DNA of 64,000 bases from Streptomyces sp. NBC_01669 (GCF_026339735.1 NZ_JAPEQG010000001.1:930001-994000), one strand, 5' to 3'; shown: positions 48,296 to 56,755, counted from the stretch's first letter. Notes: generated by a model not told the origin, from the letters alone. Translations and numbers: made by a program.

Positions 48296-49048
48296 ATGCG
48301 TACAGCGACAGCCTCAGACGGTCCCCGAGTCCTGGTCGTCGAGGACGACGAGACCATCGGGCGCCACCTCGACACCGGCCTCCGGAGCAGCGGATATGCG
48401 GTGACCTGGTGCCGCACCGGGACGACCGCCCTGGCCGAGACCGAACGCTCCCCGTACGACGTCGTGCTGCTCGATCTCGGGCTGCCCGACGGGGACGGGC
48501 TGGACATCGCCCGGCGGCTGCGTACCCGGTTCCCCGAGGTGCTCGTGGTCATCCTCACCGCGCGCAGCGAAGAGATCGATGTGATCGCCGGGCTGGACGC
48601 CGGGGCCGACGACTATCTGGTGAAACCGTTCAGCCTGACGGTTCTGCTGGCCCGTCTCCGCGCCCATCTGCGCCGCCGCCCCGCCGCTCCGCCGCAGGAG
48701 GAGCCGATCGAGCTGGGTGATCTGACCGTGGACACGGCCGCCCGGCGCTGTCTGCTGGCCGGACGGGAGATCGCCCTGCGTCCGAAGGAGTTCGAGCTGC
48801 TCGCGGCGCTGGCTCGGCGGCCGGACATCGCGGTGACCCGTGAGAGGCTGATGTCGGAGGTGTGGGACGAGAACTGGTTCGGCCCGACCAAGACCCTCGA
48901 TGTGACGATGGCGTCGCTGCGCAACCGGCTCCACGCGGCCGCCGACGCCGCGGCGGCGCCCCTGCACCTGCCGCGGATCACCACACTGCGAGGACACGGC
49001 TACCGTCTGGAAACCGACGGTGCCGGTCACGATCACCGCGGAGCATGA
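48296..49048 (+). CDS. OmpR/PhoB-type response regulator
   Basis: A 250-residue regulator. The receiver is at about 12-122 (VLVVEDDETI acidic pocket, phospho-Asp in VVLLDLGLPDGDG, Lys in YLVKPF). The winged-helix DNA-binding domain is at about 140-235 (RPKEFELLAALARRPDIAVT, GHGYRLE). It follows the ABC permease by 29 bases and is the probable partner of the divergent kinase at 42222-43517. GGAG is very close to ATG 48296. Confidence 0.9.
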   Translation: MRTATASDGPRVLVVEDDETIGRHLDTGLRSSGYAVTWCRTGTTALAETERSPYDVVLLDLGLPDGDGLDIARRLRTRFPEVLVVILTARSEEIDVIAGLDAGADDYLVKPFSLTVLLARLRAHLRRRPAAPPQEEPIELGDLTVDTAARRCLLAGREIALRPKEFELLAALARRPDIAVTRERLMSEVWDENWFGPTKTLDVTMASLRNRLHAAADAAAAPLHLPRITTLRGHGYRLETDGAGHDHRGA

Positions 49049-49054
49049 GCCCGC

Positions 49055-49086
49055 CACTTTCGTCTACAGTCCTGTAGACGAAAGTG
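49055..49086. promoter_or_regulatory. Perfect 32-bp palindrome between two response-regulator genes
   Basis: CACTTTCGTCTACAG at 49055-49069 is followed, after TC, by its exact complement at 49072-49086. It starts seven bases after one regulator stop and ends 43 bases before the next start. It could be a terminator hairpin or an operator; TACA-N4-TGTA at the centre recalls BlaI/CopY-type half-sites with a wider spacer. Confidence 0.8.
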
Positions 49087-49128
49087 CTGCGACCGGGCTG
49101 CAGGCCCCCGACGAAAGACTCGACTGCC

Positions 49129-49803
49129 GTGACGGAACTTCTGCAACGCCGCGTCCTGGTTGTCGAGGACGACCACGGGCTGCGCGACGTGCTCGCCCGC
49201 GGACTGCGCGAGGAGAACTTCGCCGTCGTGACCGCCGCCAGCGGAGCCGGCGCCCTGCGCACCCTCGACGATCGAGTGGATGCCGTCGTCCTCGACATCG
49301 GACTGCCCGACTCGGACGGCCGGGACGTGTGCCAGGCCATGCGTTCAACGGGGCTGCAGGCCCCGGTGGTCTTCCTCACCGCGCACGACACGCTCACCGA
49401 CCGGCTCTCGGGCTTCTCGGCGGGCGGCGACGACTACCTCGCCAAACCCTTCCACCTGGCCGAGCTGGCCGCCCGGATCCGCGCGGCGCTGCGCCGCGCC
49501 GGACCGGACCCCGTGGTCGAGCTGGCGGAGCTCCGGCTCGATCCCGTACGCCACCTCCTGGAGGTGCGCGGCAAGCCGGTGGCGCTCACTCCCACCGAGT
49601 TCCGCCTGCTGGCCGCACTGATGGCGGCGCCCGGAACCACCGTACGCAGACGGGAACTGCTGCGCGCGGCCTGGCCCGACGGGGCACAGGTCAGCGACAA
49701 CACCCTCGACCAGTACCTGACCCGGGTGCGCCGGAAGCTGCGCGAGGCGGACAGCCCGCAGGGGATCAGCACGGTACGAGGCGTTGGGTACCGCCTGATA
49801 TGA
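49129..49803 (+). CDS. OmpR-type response regulator of a second two-component pair
   Basis: A 224-residue regulator: receiver with VLVVEDDHGL, phospho-Asp in VVLDIGLPDSDG and Lys in YLAKPFH; winged helix with TPTEFRLLAALMAAPGTTVR and VRGVGYRLI. GTG 49129 is chosen because the receiver begins right after it; upstream codons are in the palindrome region. It is coupled to the kinase by an ATGA overlap. Confidence 0.9.
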   Translation: MTELLQRRVLVVEDDHGLRDVLARGLREENFAVVTAASGAGALRTLDDRVDAVVLDIGLPDSDGRDVCQAMRSTGLQAPVVFLTAHDTLTDRLSGFSAGGDDYLAKPFHLAELAARIRAALRRAGPDPVVELAELRLDPVRHLLEVRGKPVALTPTEFRLLAALMAAPGTTVRRRELLRAAWPDGAQVSDNTLDQYLTRVRRKLREADSPQGISTVRGVGYRLI

Positions 49804-51170
49804 GGCGGCTCCGCGTCATCGGTCGCCTCCGCACCGCGTTGCCCCGCACCCTGCGGGGCCGCCTCGCCCTGCTCGCGCTGGCCTCCGCCACCGCCTGGGT
49901 CGCCGCGCTCACCGTCGCGTTCAACATCGCCCTCGCCGGACGGCTGAGCAGCCAGGCCGCCGACCTGCTGCAGACCCGTGCCGCGGCGGTGGCCGCCACC
50001 GTCGAGGCGCGCCCGGACGGCGGGATCGTCGTCCACGAGCCGGCCGACGACCGTGCCCTGGATGTCGGCACGTGGATCTACCGCGGCAGCACGGCCGTCG
50101 AACGGCCGAGCGCGCCCGCCGCGCTCCAGCGGCAGGCGGACGGGCTCGCCGGCCAGGGCATCAGATACCAGGAGTCGGGCGGCAGGAACGCCTCCCGGCT
50201 GTACGCCCTGCCGGTGCGCGCCGGCAACCGGCAGACCGGCACCGTCGTCGTCGCCGTCTCCCTCGACCCGTACCGCAGCACCGCCCGCGCCGCCCTCGCC
50301 GGTTCGGCGGTCCTCGGGCTGCTGCTCCTGGCCGGGGTGTATCTGCTCACCCGCACCATCGTCGAGCGGGCCCTGCGCCCGGTCGCCGAGATGAGCACCC
50401 GGGCGGCCCGCTGGAGTGAGCTCGGCGCCGCGGAACGCTTCGGCACCGGCCACCGCCCGGAGGAGCTCGCCTCGCTCGCCACCAACCTCGACGAACTCCT
50501 GGACCGGCTGGCCGCCGTACTGCGCCACGAACAGCTGCAGACCGCCGAGCTCTCGCACGAGCTGCGCACCCCGCTGGCCCGCATCGTGGCCGAGACCGAC
50601 TGGCTCACCGCCCGGCCACGGGACGCGGCCGGACAGCACGCCTCCCACGAGGCGATCGCTGCCGCCGCCACCACGATGCAGCACATCTGCGACACCCTGC
50701 TGTCCGAAGCCCGGGCCCGCACCGAGCAGCCGCCCGGCCGGTGCCGACTGTCCGCTACGGCCCAGCACGTCGCCGAGCAGTACGCGCAGCAGCACCCCGA
50801 CGCCCCGCCGCTGTCCGTACGGGGCGGCGCCGACGTCACCGCAGGGGTCTCCCCCGCGCTCGTGGAACGCATGCTCATGCCACTGCTCGACAATGCCCGC
50901 CGCTACGCCGCCACCGCCGTCACCCTGACGTACGCCCAGGCCCCGGCCGGTGTCGAGCTCGCCGTGACCGACGACGGCCCGGGTGTGCCCGCGGAGACCG
51001 GGGCGGAGGTCTTCGAGCCGGGCCGCCGCGCCGACCCGGACGACGGTCATGACGGGGCCGGTCTCGGGCTGGCCCTGGCCCGGCGGCTGGCCCGCGCGTC
51101 CGGCGGCGACATCGAGTGGGACCCGGCCGCCGCCGGAGCGCGGTTCGTGGTCAGCCTTCCGACGGGCTGA
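49800..51170 (+). CDS. Sensor histidine kinase
   Basis: A 456-residue kinase. Spans at about 24-48 and 162-182 flank an extracytoplasmic sensor of roughly 110 residues. HAMP is followed by H box ELSHELRTPLARI, N box LMPLLDNARRY and G box GAGLGLALARRLARASGG. It partners the regulator just upstream. The last 20 bases overlap the convergent gene on the other strand, so the two transcripts share their ends. Confidence 0.9.
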   Translation: MRRLRVIGRLRTALPRTLRGRLALLALASATAWVAALTVAFNIALAGRLSSQAADLLQTRAAAVAATVEARPDGGIVVHEPADDRALDVGTWIYRGSTAVERPSAPAALQRQADGLAGQGIRYQESGGRNASRLYALPVRAGNRQTGTVVVAVSLDPYRSTARAALAGSAVLGLLLLAGVYLLTRTIVERALRPVAEMSTRAARWSELGAAERFGTGHRPEELASLATNLDELLDRLAAVLRHEQLQTAELSHELRTPLARIVAETDWLTARPRDAAGQHASHEAIAAAATTMQHICDTLLSEARARTEQPPGRCRLSATAQHVAEQYAQQHPDAPPLSVRGGADVTAGVSPALVERMLMPLLDNARRYAATAVTLTYAQAPAGVELAVTDDGPGVPAETGAEVFEPGRRADPDDGHDGAGLGLALARRLARASGGDIEWDPAAAGARFVVSLPTG

Positions 51171-51993
51171 CGGGAGCGGGGGTCGCGTCCCGCCGGGTCA
51201 CCGTCAGATAGCTGACGAGGGCCAGGATCAGGACGAGGAAGATCGCGCTGGTGCCGACCGTACCGAGGCCGAGACCGCCGTCGGCGCGCGCCTGGGAGAG
51301 GTAATCACCGAACGAGGCGCCCAGCGGGCGGGTGAGGATGTACGCGATCCAGAACGCCGGGACGGCGGCGAGGCCGAGCCCGTAGTGGGCGGCGGCCACG
51401 GCGGCGATGAGCACGGCGAACAGCAGTGCGGACACCCAGTACCCGAGGTCCATCCGCTCCGCCGTGAGGTCGCCCGCCGAGGTGCCGAGAGCGAACGTGA
51501 AGAGGATCGCCGCCCAGTAGAACGCCTCACGGCGGACCGTGTGAATGGAGTGGATGGAGAGCGTCCGCTCGCTCCCATACCAGGCGGCGAACACCGCGAC
51601 GAGCGCCACGGCGAAGACGGCCGTCGTCGTCTCCAGCGCCACTCCGAAGTTGTCCGTGAGGTTGTCGCTCACCAGCGTGCCGACCACGCTGATCAGCACC
51701 ACGGCGAGCCAGTAGAGCCCGGGGACGTACTTCTTGGCCCGGAACTGGAACCAGAGCGTGCCGATCAGCAGCACGGCCATGACCAGCGACGTGTTCGTCA
51801 GCCCCAGACCGAGGTTGTCGTTGAGGAGATCGGCGGCGGTCTCGCCCACCGTCGTGCACAGCACCTTGATCACCCAGAAGTACACCGTGACTTCGGGGAC
51901 CTTGTTCAGCATCTGCCGAGCCCCGGCGCGTACCGGAAACGCAGCTGTTTCGTTCGTCATGAAAGGTGAGGCTGGCACGGCGAACCTGAACAC
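51151..51993 (-). CDS. COG4705-type multi-span membrane protein
   Basis: A 280-residue protein with eight or so spans in two homologous halves: KVPEVTVYFWVIKVLCTTVG ETAADLLN, and later ALGTSAGDLTAE with DYLSQ. This fits the COG4705 membrane-anchored family of unknown role. ATG 51993 has GGAGAAG eight bases upstream; ATG 51960 (11 codons in) aligns equally but has no ribosome site. It converges on, and overlaps, the kinase gene. Confidence 0.82.
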   Translation of the reverse strand: MFRFAVPASPFMTNETAAFPVRAGARQMLNKVPEVTVYFWVIKVLCTTVGETAADLLNDNLGLGLTNTSLVMAVLLIGTLWFQFRAKKYVPGLYWLAVVLISVVGTLVSDNLTDNFGVALETTTAVFAVALVAVFAAWYGSERTLSIHSIHTVRREAFYWAAILFTFALGTSAGDLTAERMDLGYWVSALLFAVLIAAVAAAHYGLGLAAVPAFWIAYILTRPLGASFGDYLSQARADGGLGLGTVGTSAIFLVLILALVSYLTVTRRDATPAPVSPSEG

Positions 51994-52149
51994 ATCCTGA
52001 CTGCTTCTCCGCAGTCGGCTTCGGCTCGGGGCAAGCCCGCATGCGGCTGCGAAGGACTGCGCCTGATCACCGCCAGGACGTCGAGCACACGCCTTCCGGC
52101 ACGCCCGTCCACACCTGGTCGGCCCTCCGACCGGTCCCCCACCGAGGCG

Positions 52150-53409
52150 TCAGGCGCGCGCCTTGCGGGCCGACATCCATGCGTAGACCAATACACCCGC
52201 GAAGAGGAACAGCACGCCCTGGTAGACGGCGGCGTAGCCGGAACCCGCCAGGAGCCACATGGAGAAGGCGAAGGCGGCCAGTGCGAGCACGGCGTCACGG
52301 GCGAGTCGAGCCGGGCGGACCCGGTCGCGCCGGCCCGAGACCAGGAAGTACAGCTGGGCCGCCGTCGCCAGGAGGTACGGGACGGTCGCGGTGAAGGTCG
52401 TGACCAGCACCAGGATCTCGAACACCCGGGCCGTCCCGGCCATGTAGTTGTAGACAGTCAGCAGCGAGGCAAGGACGACCGTGGCGATCACGCCGAAGGT
52501 CGACACGCCCCGCCGCTTCACCGCGAAGCGTGCCGGGAACAGCCCGTCTCGGGCGGCGACGTACGCGGTCTGGGCGCTGAGCAGCGTCCAACCGTTGAGC
52601 GCTCCGACGATCGACACCAGCGCCGCGCACGCGACCGCCGCGCCGCCCCACCTGCCGCCGAACATGACGTTGACCGCGTCGGTGAACGGGGCGCTGGAGG
52701 TGAGCAGCTTGTCGTGCGCGACGGTACCGAAGACGGCGAGAGTGCCCAGCAAGTACACCAGCGCCGCGCCGAGCGTGCCGAGGACGGTCGCGCGCCCGAC
52801 GTTGCGCCGCGGGTTGCGCACCTCACCCGCGCTGACCGCCGCCGATTCGACGCCGAGGTAGCTGAAGAGCAGGATCGCCGCGGATGCGGAGACCGCGCCG
52901 AGGGCGCTGCCTTCCGTGGCCTGGAAGGGACCGAGGTTGTCGGGGTCGAAGAAGAACAGCCCGCCGATCGCAACCAGTAGCAAAGGAACGAACTTCAGCA
53001 CGGTGGAGACGAGTTGCACCGCGCCGACGTAACGGGTCCCGGCGAGGTTGGCGAGAGCCGGCAGCCACTGCACGACGAGTGCGGCGGTCATCATCAGCCA
53101 CGGCGAGCCGTGCAGGGGCGGCAGCACGTCCAGATAGCCCACGGCGGTGACGGCGAGCGCAGCGTTGCTCACCCAGGAGGTGATCCAGTACGACCAGGCG
53201 GCCAGGAAACCCGCGAAATCGCCGAAGGCCTCGCGCACGTAGACGTACGGCCCGCCGGTGCGCGGGTCGCGCTGCGCGAGCCGCCCGAAGACGAGCGCGA
53301 GTGCGATGGCGCCGACGGTGAGCACACCGAAGGCGACGAGACTGATGGTGCCGTACGGAGCAACGGACACGGGGAGCAGGAAGATGCCGCCGCCGATGAT
53401 GTTGCCCAT
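52150..53409 (-). CDS. APC-superfamily amino acid permease, start codon unclear
   Basis: At least 419 residues with about 11-12 spans. GNIIGGGIFLLPVSVAPYG is the APC substrate loop of span 1, and VESAAVSAGEVRNPRRNVGR the conserved loop after span 6. From ATG 53409 the protein lacks the first half of span 1. The frame stays open and protein-like upstream (SRHARRFGLPVATALV, then SQSAPAP) to a TAA at 53569-53571, with no ATG, GTG or TTG in it. Either an ATT/ATC start is used, the start was lost, or a truncated protein is made. Substrate is probably an amino acid or amine. Confidence 0.85.
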   Translation of the reverse strand: MGNIIGGGIFLLPVSVAPYGTISLVAFGVLTVGAIALALVFGRLAQRDPRTGGPYVYVREAFGDFAGFLAAWSYWITSWVSNAALAVTAVGYLDVLPPLHGSPWLMMTAALVVQWLPALANLAGTRYVGAVQLVSTVLKFVPLLLVAIGGLFFFDPDNLGPFQATEGSALGAVSASAAILLFSYLGVESAAVSAGEVRNPRRNVGRATVLGTLGAALVYLLGTLAVFGTVAHDKLLTSSAPFTDAVNVMFGGRWGGAAVACAALVSIVGALNGWTLLSAQTAYVAARDGLFPARFAVKRRGVSTFGVIATVVLASLLTVYNYMAGTARVFEILVLVTTFTATVPYLLATAAQLYFLVSGRRDRVRPARLARDAVLALAAFAFSMWLLAGSGYAAVYQGVLFLFAGVLVYAWMSARKARA

Positions 53410-53574
53410 GACCAGCGCGGTGGCGACCGGAAGCCCGAAGCGCCGGGCGTGCCGACTGCCCCCGTCCTGCTCCTGGGACGGAATGTGCCCCGTCTGGTCA
53501 GAGGCGGGGCCTTGGGTCGGGGCCGGAGCGGGGATGCCCGGGGCCGGAGCCGATTGCGAGTGGGCCCCTTACAG

Positions 53575-53772
53575 CGCGCTGACCTGCGGATTTCCTCTGA
53601 CCTGCGCGAATGCTCAGCGCTTCGGCCCGTATCGCCCCGCCCCGACCCGTCCCGAGCCGTTTCGGCCCGCCGCCGTTTTCCCACGGGAAAACCATGGGAA
53701 AACAGCGAATGCGAAGTGCCCTGACCTGCGGTATCCACACCCGGGCTCCACGAGCCTGCGCCAGGCGCCAAG
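53575..53772 (+). repeat. Flanking direct repeat R1
   Basis: Matches 60717-60900 in the same orientation at roughly three-quarter identity. Both contain CTGACCTGCG three times (here at 53579, 53597, 53721), the block CGCTCAGCGCTTCGGC (one difference in R1) and GGGCTCCACGAGCC. I see no gene in it. Together R1 and R2 enclose the radical-SAM cassette. Confidence 0.82.
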
Positions 53773-53807
53773 CTGGCCAAAAAACCTGTCTCACGCACGC
53801 GCGGCAG

Positions 53808-53836
53808 GCCCCGGCACCAACCCCTGGTGCCGGGGC
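53808..53836 (-). terminator. Terminator after the phosphotransferase gene
   Basis: A 12-bp stem (GCCCCGGCACCA and complement) with a 5-base loop, 18 bases past the minus-strand stop at 53854. Confidence 0.8.
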
Positions 53837-53853
53837 AGTGGTCTGCCCGGGGC

Positions 53854-54666
53854 CTACAGGTCCACGCGGAGAGCGTCCCCAAGAGCGACCGCGTGCCGGG
53901 CCATCCCCTGCTTCCACTCCTCGCCCTGCGCCTCCTCGGCGATCTCCCGCCACAGGGCGGCCGTCGCCGCACCCAACGCGGCCAGGGCCTCCGGGGCCGC
54001 TCCGGACCAGGACGGGAAGCGGCCGGCGACCGCGAGCGCCGAGCTGACCGGGTGCCCGGCGTCCATCAGGCGCAGCGCCAGGGCGCCCGGGTCGATCCAC
54101 GCGGCGCCCCGCGTCGGCCACGCCCAGTCGACGAGCCGGGCCCGCTCGCCGACGATCAGGACGTTGTCCGGGGCGAAGTCCGTGTGCAGCAGCGCGTCAC
54201 CGTCGAAGTGCTGCAATGTCCCCGGCGGCGTGTACTCCGCCCACCGGTCCACGGCATCCTTGATCTCGACGTCGGCCGGGGCCGTGATCCCTTGCAGCTC
54301 GGTGAGCGCCGCTTCCACGAGCGGCAGGTCTGGCGAGCCGGGCGTGTAGTCGGCGTGGCGGCCGTCGACCACCTCGTAGCCGAGGAGGCTCCAGCCGTCG
54401 AGTTCCAGGTGCCAGTACAGGCGCGGGCAGGACTGCGGCAGGTGCGGGGCCACCGCCGCCTCACGGCGCTGCGCAGCGACCTGCGGGTGGTCGGCCGGGA
54501 TGCCTTTCACGAAGACGCTGCCGCTGCCGGTTTCCATGACGGAGGCGATGCCGGAGTTCATGCCGCCGGGCGCGGTCACCGCCTGGTGAACGGCGCCGGT
54601 CTTGTCGGCGACGGCCTGGCGGACGTCGGCGGGAAGCTGCTCGAAGGGGATACGGGACATGGACAC
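53854..54666 (-). CDS. Aminoglycoside-phosphotransferase-fold kinase
   Basis: A 270-residue APH/choline-kinase-fold enzyme. The ATP-lid region is GSGSVFVKGIPADHPQ with the Lys, the catalytic loop is LLHTDFAPDNVLIV (HxDxxxxN) and the metal loop is LVDWAWPTRGAAW. Such kinases phosphorylate antibiotics, sugars, amines or peptides. Because it is last in a run with a radical SAM gene and a likely precursor peptide, peptide or product phosphorylation is possible. GTG 54666, six bases past GAGGAA, is preferred over ATG 54660. Confidence 0.85.
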   Translation of the reverse strand: MSMSRIPFEQLPADVRQAVADKTGAVHQAVTAPGGMNSGIASVMETGSGSVFVKGIPADHPQVAAQRREAAVAPHLPQSCPRLYWHLELDGWSLLGYEVVDGRHADYTPGSPDLPLVEAALTELQGITAPADVEIKDAVDRWAEYTPPGTLQHFDGDALLHTDFAPDNVLIVGERARLVDWAWPTRGAAWIDPGALALRLMDAGHPVSSALAVAGRFPSWSGAAPEALAALGAATAALWREIAEEAQGEEWKQGMARHAVALGDALRVDL

Positions 54667-54774
54667 GCGCGGTTCCTCGGGTGCTCTGGGACAGGGAGTG
54701 CCACCCCGGCCAGAGTACGGCCGGGGCGGCACTCAGGGGCTGGAACGGGCGGCACGGGGTCCGCCCGCCGGGGG

Positions 54775-54994
54775 TTAGTACGGCTGGTCGTCACCGGCCG
54801 AGCAGCTGCACTCAGCGGCCTCGGCCGCCTCGTCCAGGTCGGCGAGGATCTGGACCTCGTCGTCCCCGATCGGGGCGACGGTCAGCGGCACCGGCAGGAC
54901 GCCGGTCGGCCCGTCCGCCGGGCGCCGGGCGCCGGCCGATGGTGACCATCACCGGTTCGCGCGGCGGGGTTAGGGCTGCGGTGGGTGGAGTCAT
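54775..54994 (-). pseudogene. Likely precursor-peptide gene broken by a 7-bp tandem duplication
   Basis: ATG 54994 overlaps the radical SAM stop (ATGA). The first frame reads MTPPTAALTPPREPVMVTIG then turns Arg/Pro-rich. From 54917 down, a different frame is clearly coding: TGVLPVPLTVAPIGDDEVQI, an acidic helix (LADLDEAAEAAE) and the tail CSCSAGDDQPY with TAA at 54775-54777. The shift falls at CGCCCGG repeated twice (54918-54931). With one copy the frame would be a continuous 70 codons, the form of a RiPP precursor with an acidic leader and a CSC core. A 38-codon start at GTG 54891 might still give the C-terminal part. Confidence 0.6.
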
Positions 54995-56157
54995 GATCCG
55001 TAGCCTCCATGCTGGCAGTAGAGATCTCGTCGGTCCCCCGCCTCCTGGTAGAGCTTGGCCAGCGGCCGACACGTACGGCACGTGTCCGCCATCGTGCAGC
55101 CGGAGCATCCACCGGTGCGGAGCTGTAGGGACTCGGCGATCGCGCCGAGTCGGGGGAGGGCTTCGACGCCCTCGGTGATGAGGTTCACGCTCGGGTCGCG
55201 GCCGACCTTGCAGATCGACGCGATGCCGTGCGGGTTGACGTGGAAGAACGTGTGACCGGCGTTGCAGCCGGTGAAGACGCTCCGGGGCTTGAGGTGGCTC
55301 TCCGCCTGCGTCGCCAGCGGGTTCGCCTCGCCGTCGATCGTGGGTGACATGTTCGTGAAGACCTGGTGCGGGAAGTCGTACGACTCCGCGAGGCGCACCA
55401 TCGCGTCGACCTCGTGTGCGTTGTCGTCCGAGACGATCACGTTGAGCCGGATCGGTAGCGCGTCTTCGCGCGCGGCGTCCAAGCCCTGCGTGAACCGTGT
55501 GAAGGCGCCGCGGTTCCTCGTGACCGTGTCGTACGTCTCGGCGGTCGCGCCGTAGACGCTCAGGGTCAGCCGGTACGGGCGGTGCCGGGAAAACAGCTCC
55601 CGGATCGGCCGCTTCCGCAGCGACGAGCCGTTCGACGAGACCTGAACCATCATGCCGAGCTGGTGGGCGTACTCGTACGCCGCGCCGAACTCGCGGTCGA
55701 TCAGCGCCTCGCCACCGGTGATCTGCAACCACAGGACCCCCACGTCCCGCAGCGTCTGGAGGAGCCGCTGCTTGCCATCCCAGTCCAGGCCCTCAAACCG
55801 CTTCTCGCCGAGGTAGCAGAACTCGCAGTCGTAGTCACAGCCGAGGTTGATCTCCCACGACGCCTTGCCGTACCCGTACCGGGACCGCTCGCGGACGAGG
55901 ACTACGTCGCCGACCGGCGACGCGGGCAGCTCGGTGCCCCACGCCTTCGTCGCCGCGTCGGTCAGCCAGGCCGGGATCGGCCGACCCTCCGCGCTGGCCG
56001 CCGCCAGTTCCTCGTAGCGGACTTCGGGGATGCGCACGCCGGCCGCCTGGCCGGGCTGGACGAGGAGGTACTGGCCGAGGAACGGGCTGGCGACGAGCCG
56101 CGGTGCCGTGCCGTTCCGTGCTTCCTGGTCTCTGCTGGTGCTCATCGGTGCGGTCAT
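54991..56157 (-). CDS. Radical SAM/SPASM peptide-maturase-like enzyme
   Basis: A 388-residue radical SAM protein. The SAM cluster motif is CDYDCEFCYLGEKRF (CxxxCxxC, about residue 107), followed by QITGGEALID (GGE) and LRLNVIVSDDN-type barrel strands. The C-terminus has SPASM-like cysteines (FTGCNAGHTFFHVNPHG, CKVGRD, GGCSGCTMADTCRTCR, YCQHGG) for auxiliary clusters. SPASM enzymes form thioether or C-C links, or epimerise peptides. The first 70 residues lack a recognisable leader-binding domain. ATG 56157 has GGAGG five bases upstream. The downstream peptide gene overlaps its stop. Confidence 0.85.
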   Translation of the reverse strand: MTAPMSTSRDQEARNGTAPRLVASPFLGQYLLVQPGQAAGVRIPEVRYEELAAASAEGRPIPAWLTDAATKAWGTELPASPVGDVVLVRERSRYGYGKASWEINLGCDYDCEFCYLGEKRFEGLDWDGKQRLLQTLRDVGVLWLQITGGEALIDREFGAAYEYAHQLGMMVQVSSNGSSLRKRPIRELFSRHRPYRLTLSVYGATAETYDTVTRNRGAFTRFTQGLDAAREDALPIRLNVIVSDDNAHEVDAMVRLAESYDFPHQVFTNMSPTIDGEANPLATQAESHLKPRSVFTGCNAGHTFFHVNPHGIASICKVGRDPSVNLITEGVEALPRLGAIAESLQLRTGGCSGCTMADTCRTCRPLAKLYQEAGDRRDLYCQHGGYGS

Positions 56158-56193
56158 GGGACCTCCACGGGTAGGTGCGTGCGACTGGAGCGG

Positions 56194-56328
56194 TCAGGCC
56201 CGGTGGTGGGCGGCGATCAGGGCTTCGATTCGACGAATGCACGGCAGACAGCAGTAGAAGGGGGCCTCCCCGTAACTCCAGGCTCTGGGCGGGCCCGAGC
56301 CACAGCACGGGAACGTCGGGCGCCTCAC
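56194..56328 (-). CDS. 44-aa Cys-rich peptide
   Basis: A 44-codon frame from GTG 56328 with FPCCGSGPPRAWSYGEAPFY followed by CCLPCIRRIEALIAAHHRA. Two cysteine pairs suggest a zinc ribbon. An overlapping frame from ATG 56365 also begins with a CWRC pair, and joining the two by a frameshift would make a better zinc ribbon, so the gene may be damaged. No good ribosome site. Confidence 0.35.
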   Translation of the reverse strand: MRRPTFPCCGSGPPRAWSYGEAPFYCCLPCIRRIEALIAAHHRA

Positions 56329-56372
56329 AGCGCCAGCACTGGCTGGTGATCCACGTCCTTTCCATGGGGCGG

Positions 56373-56459
56373 CTATCCGTCTTTGATGCCGAGGACCAAG
56401 GCGCCGAGCAGTGCGGCGAGGGTCACCATGTAGAGGACCTGACGGGTGCGCTCACTCAC
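56373..56459 (-). CDS. 28-aa single-span membrane peptide, copy 1
   Basis: A 28-codon frame from GTG 56459, with GGGAG upstream: SERTRQVLYMVTLAALLGAL then VLGIKDG. One membrane span with a basic start. It is plainly related to the 28-codon frame at 60966-61052 (same length, SxRTxQxLY start, LAAL-GAL-GI end). That two copies keep the reading frame and ribosome sites supports a real gene. Confidence 0.65.
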   Translation of the reverse strand: MSERTRQVLYMVTLAALLGALVLGIKDG

Positions 56460-56509
56460 CGGGGGTCTCCCAGCCTCAGTGCGGGCGGGAGTCTCATATC
56501 TCTGTCCCG

Positions 56510-56686
56510 TCAGATCGGGCGGTGCATGGCAGCGAACGTGATCACCGCGTAAACAAGCACAAGCACGACAGCCGCGGTGATGAGCAGTCGCCTACGGGCC
56601 GGATCAGGCTCGGCCCCGCCTCGGCTCACATGAGGCCGCTCGGCTCGGCCGGTGGGATCGGCGGTGGGGGTGGGGTCTTGGGGCAT
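56510..56686 (-). CDS. 58-aa single-span membrane protein
   Basis: A 58-codon frame from ATG 56686 with AAAGGAAC upstream. The N-terminal 32 residues are hydrophilic and Pro-rich (PQDPTPTADPTGRAE), then RRRLLITAAVVLVLVYAVIT is one membrane span. Unknown family; in line with the other small minus-strand genes of the cassette. Confidence 0.55.
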   Translation of the reverse strand: MPQDPTPTADPTGRAERPHVSRGGAEPDPARRRLLITAAVVLVLVYAVITFAAMHRPI

Positions 56687-56717
56687 GTCTGTTCCTTTCT
56701 CGTAGCGATGACGGAGA

Positions 56718-56752
56718 CCTGCCCGTGGCCGATCGGCGCAGCCACGGGCAGG
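56718..56752 (-). terminator. Hairpin between small genes
   Basis: CCTGCCCGTGGC and its exact complement form a 12-bp stem with an 11-base loop just after the stop of the 59-aa gene; it probably splits the small-gene run into two transcripts or attenuates it. Confidence 0.72.
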
Positions 56753-56755
56753 GGT

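Noticed and set aside
54812..54994. Arg/Pro-rich 60-codon frame as the real product after the radical SAM gene
   Set aside because: Past the 7-bp duplication its composition is that of an out-of-frame read, while the other frame gives a coherent acidic peptide with a Cys tail and its own stop.
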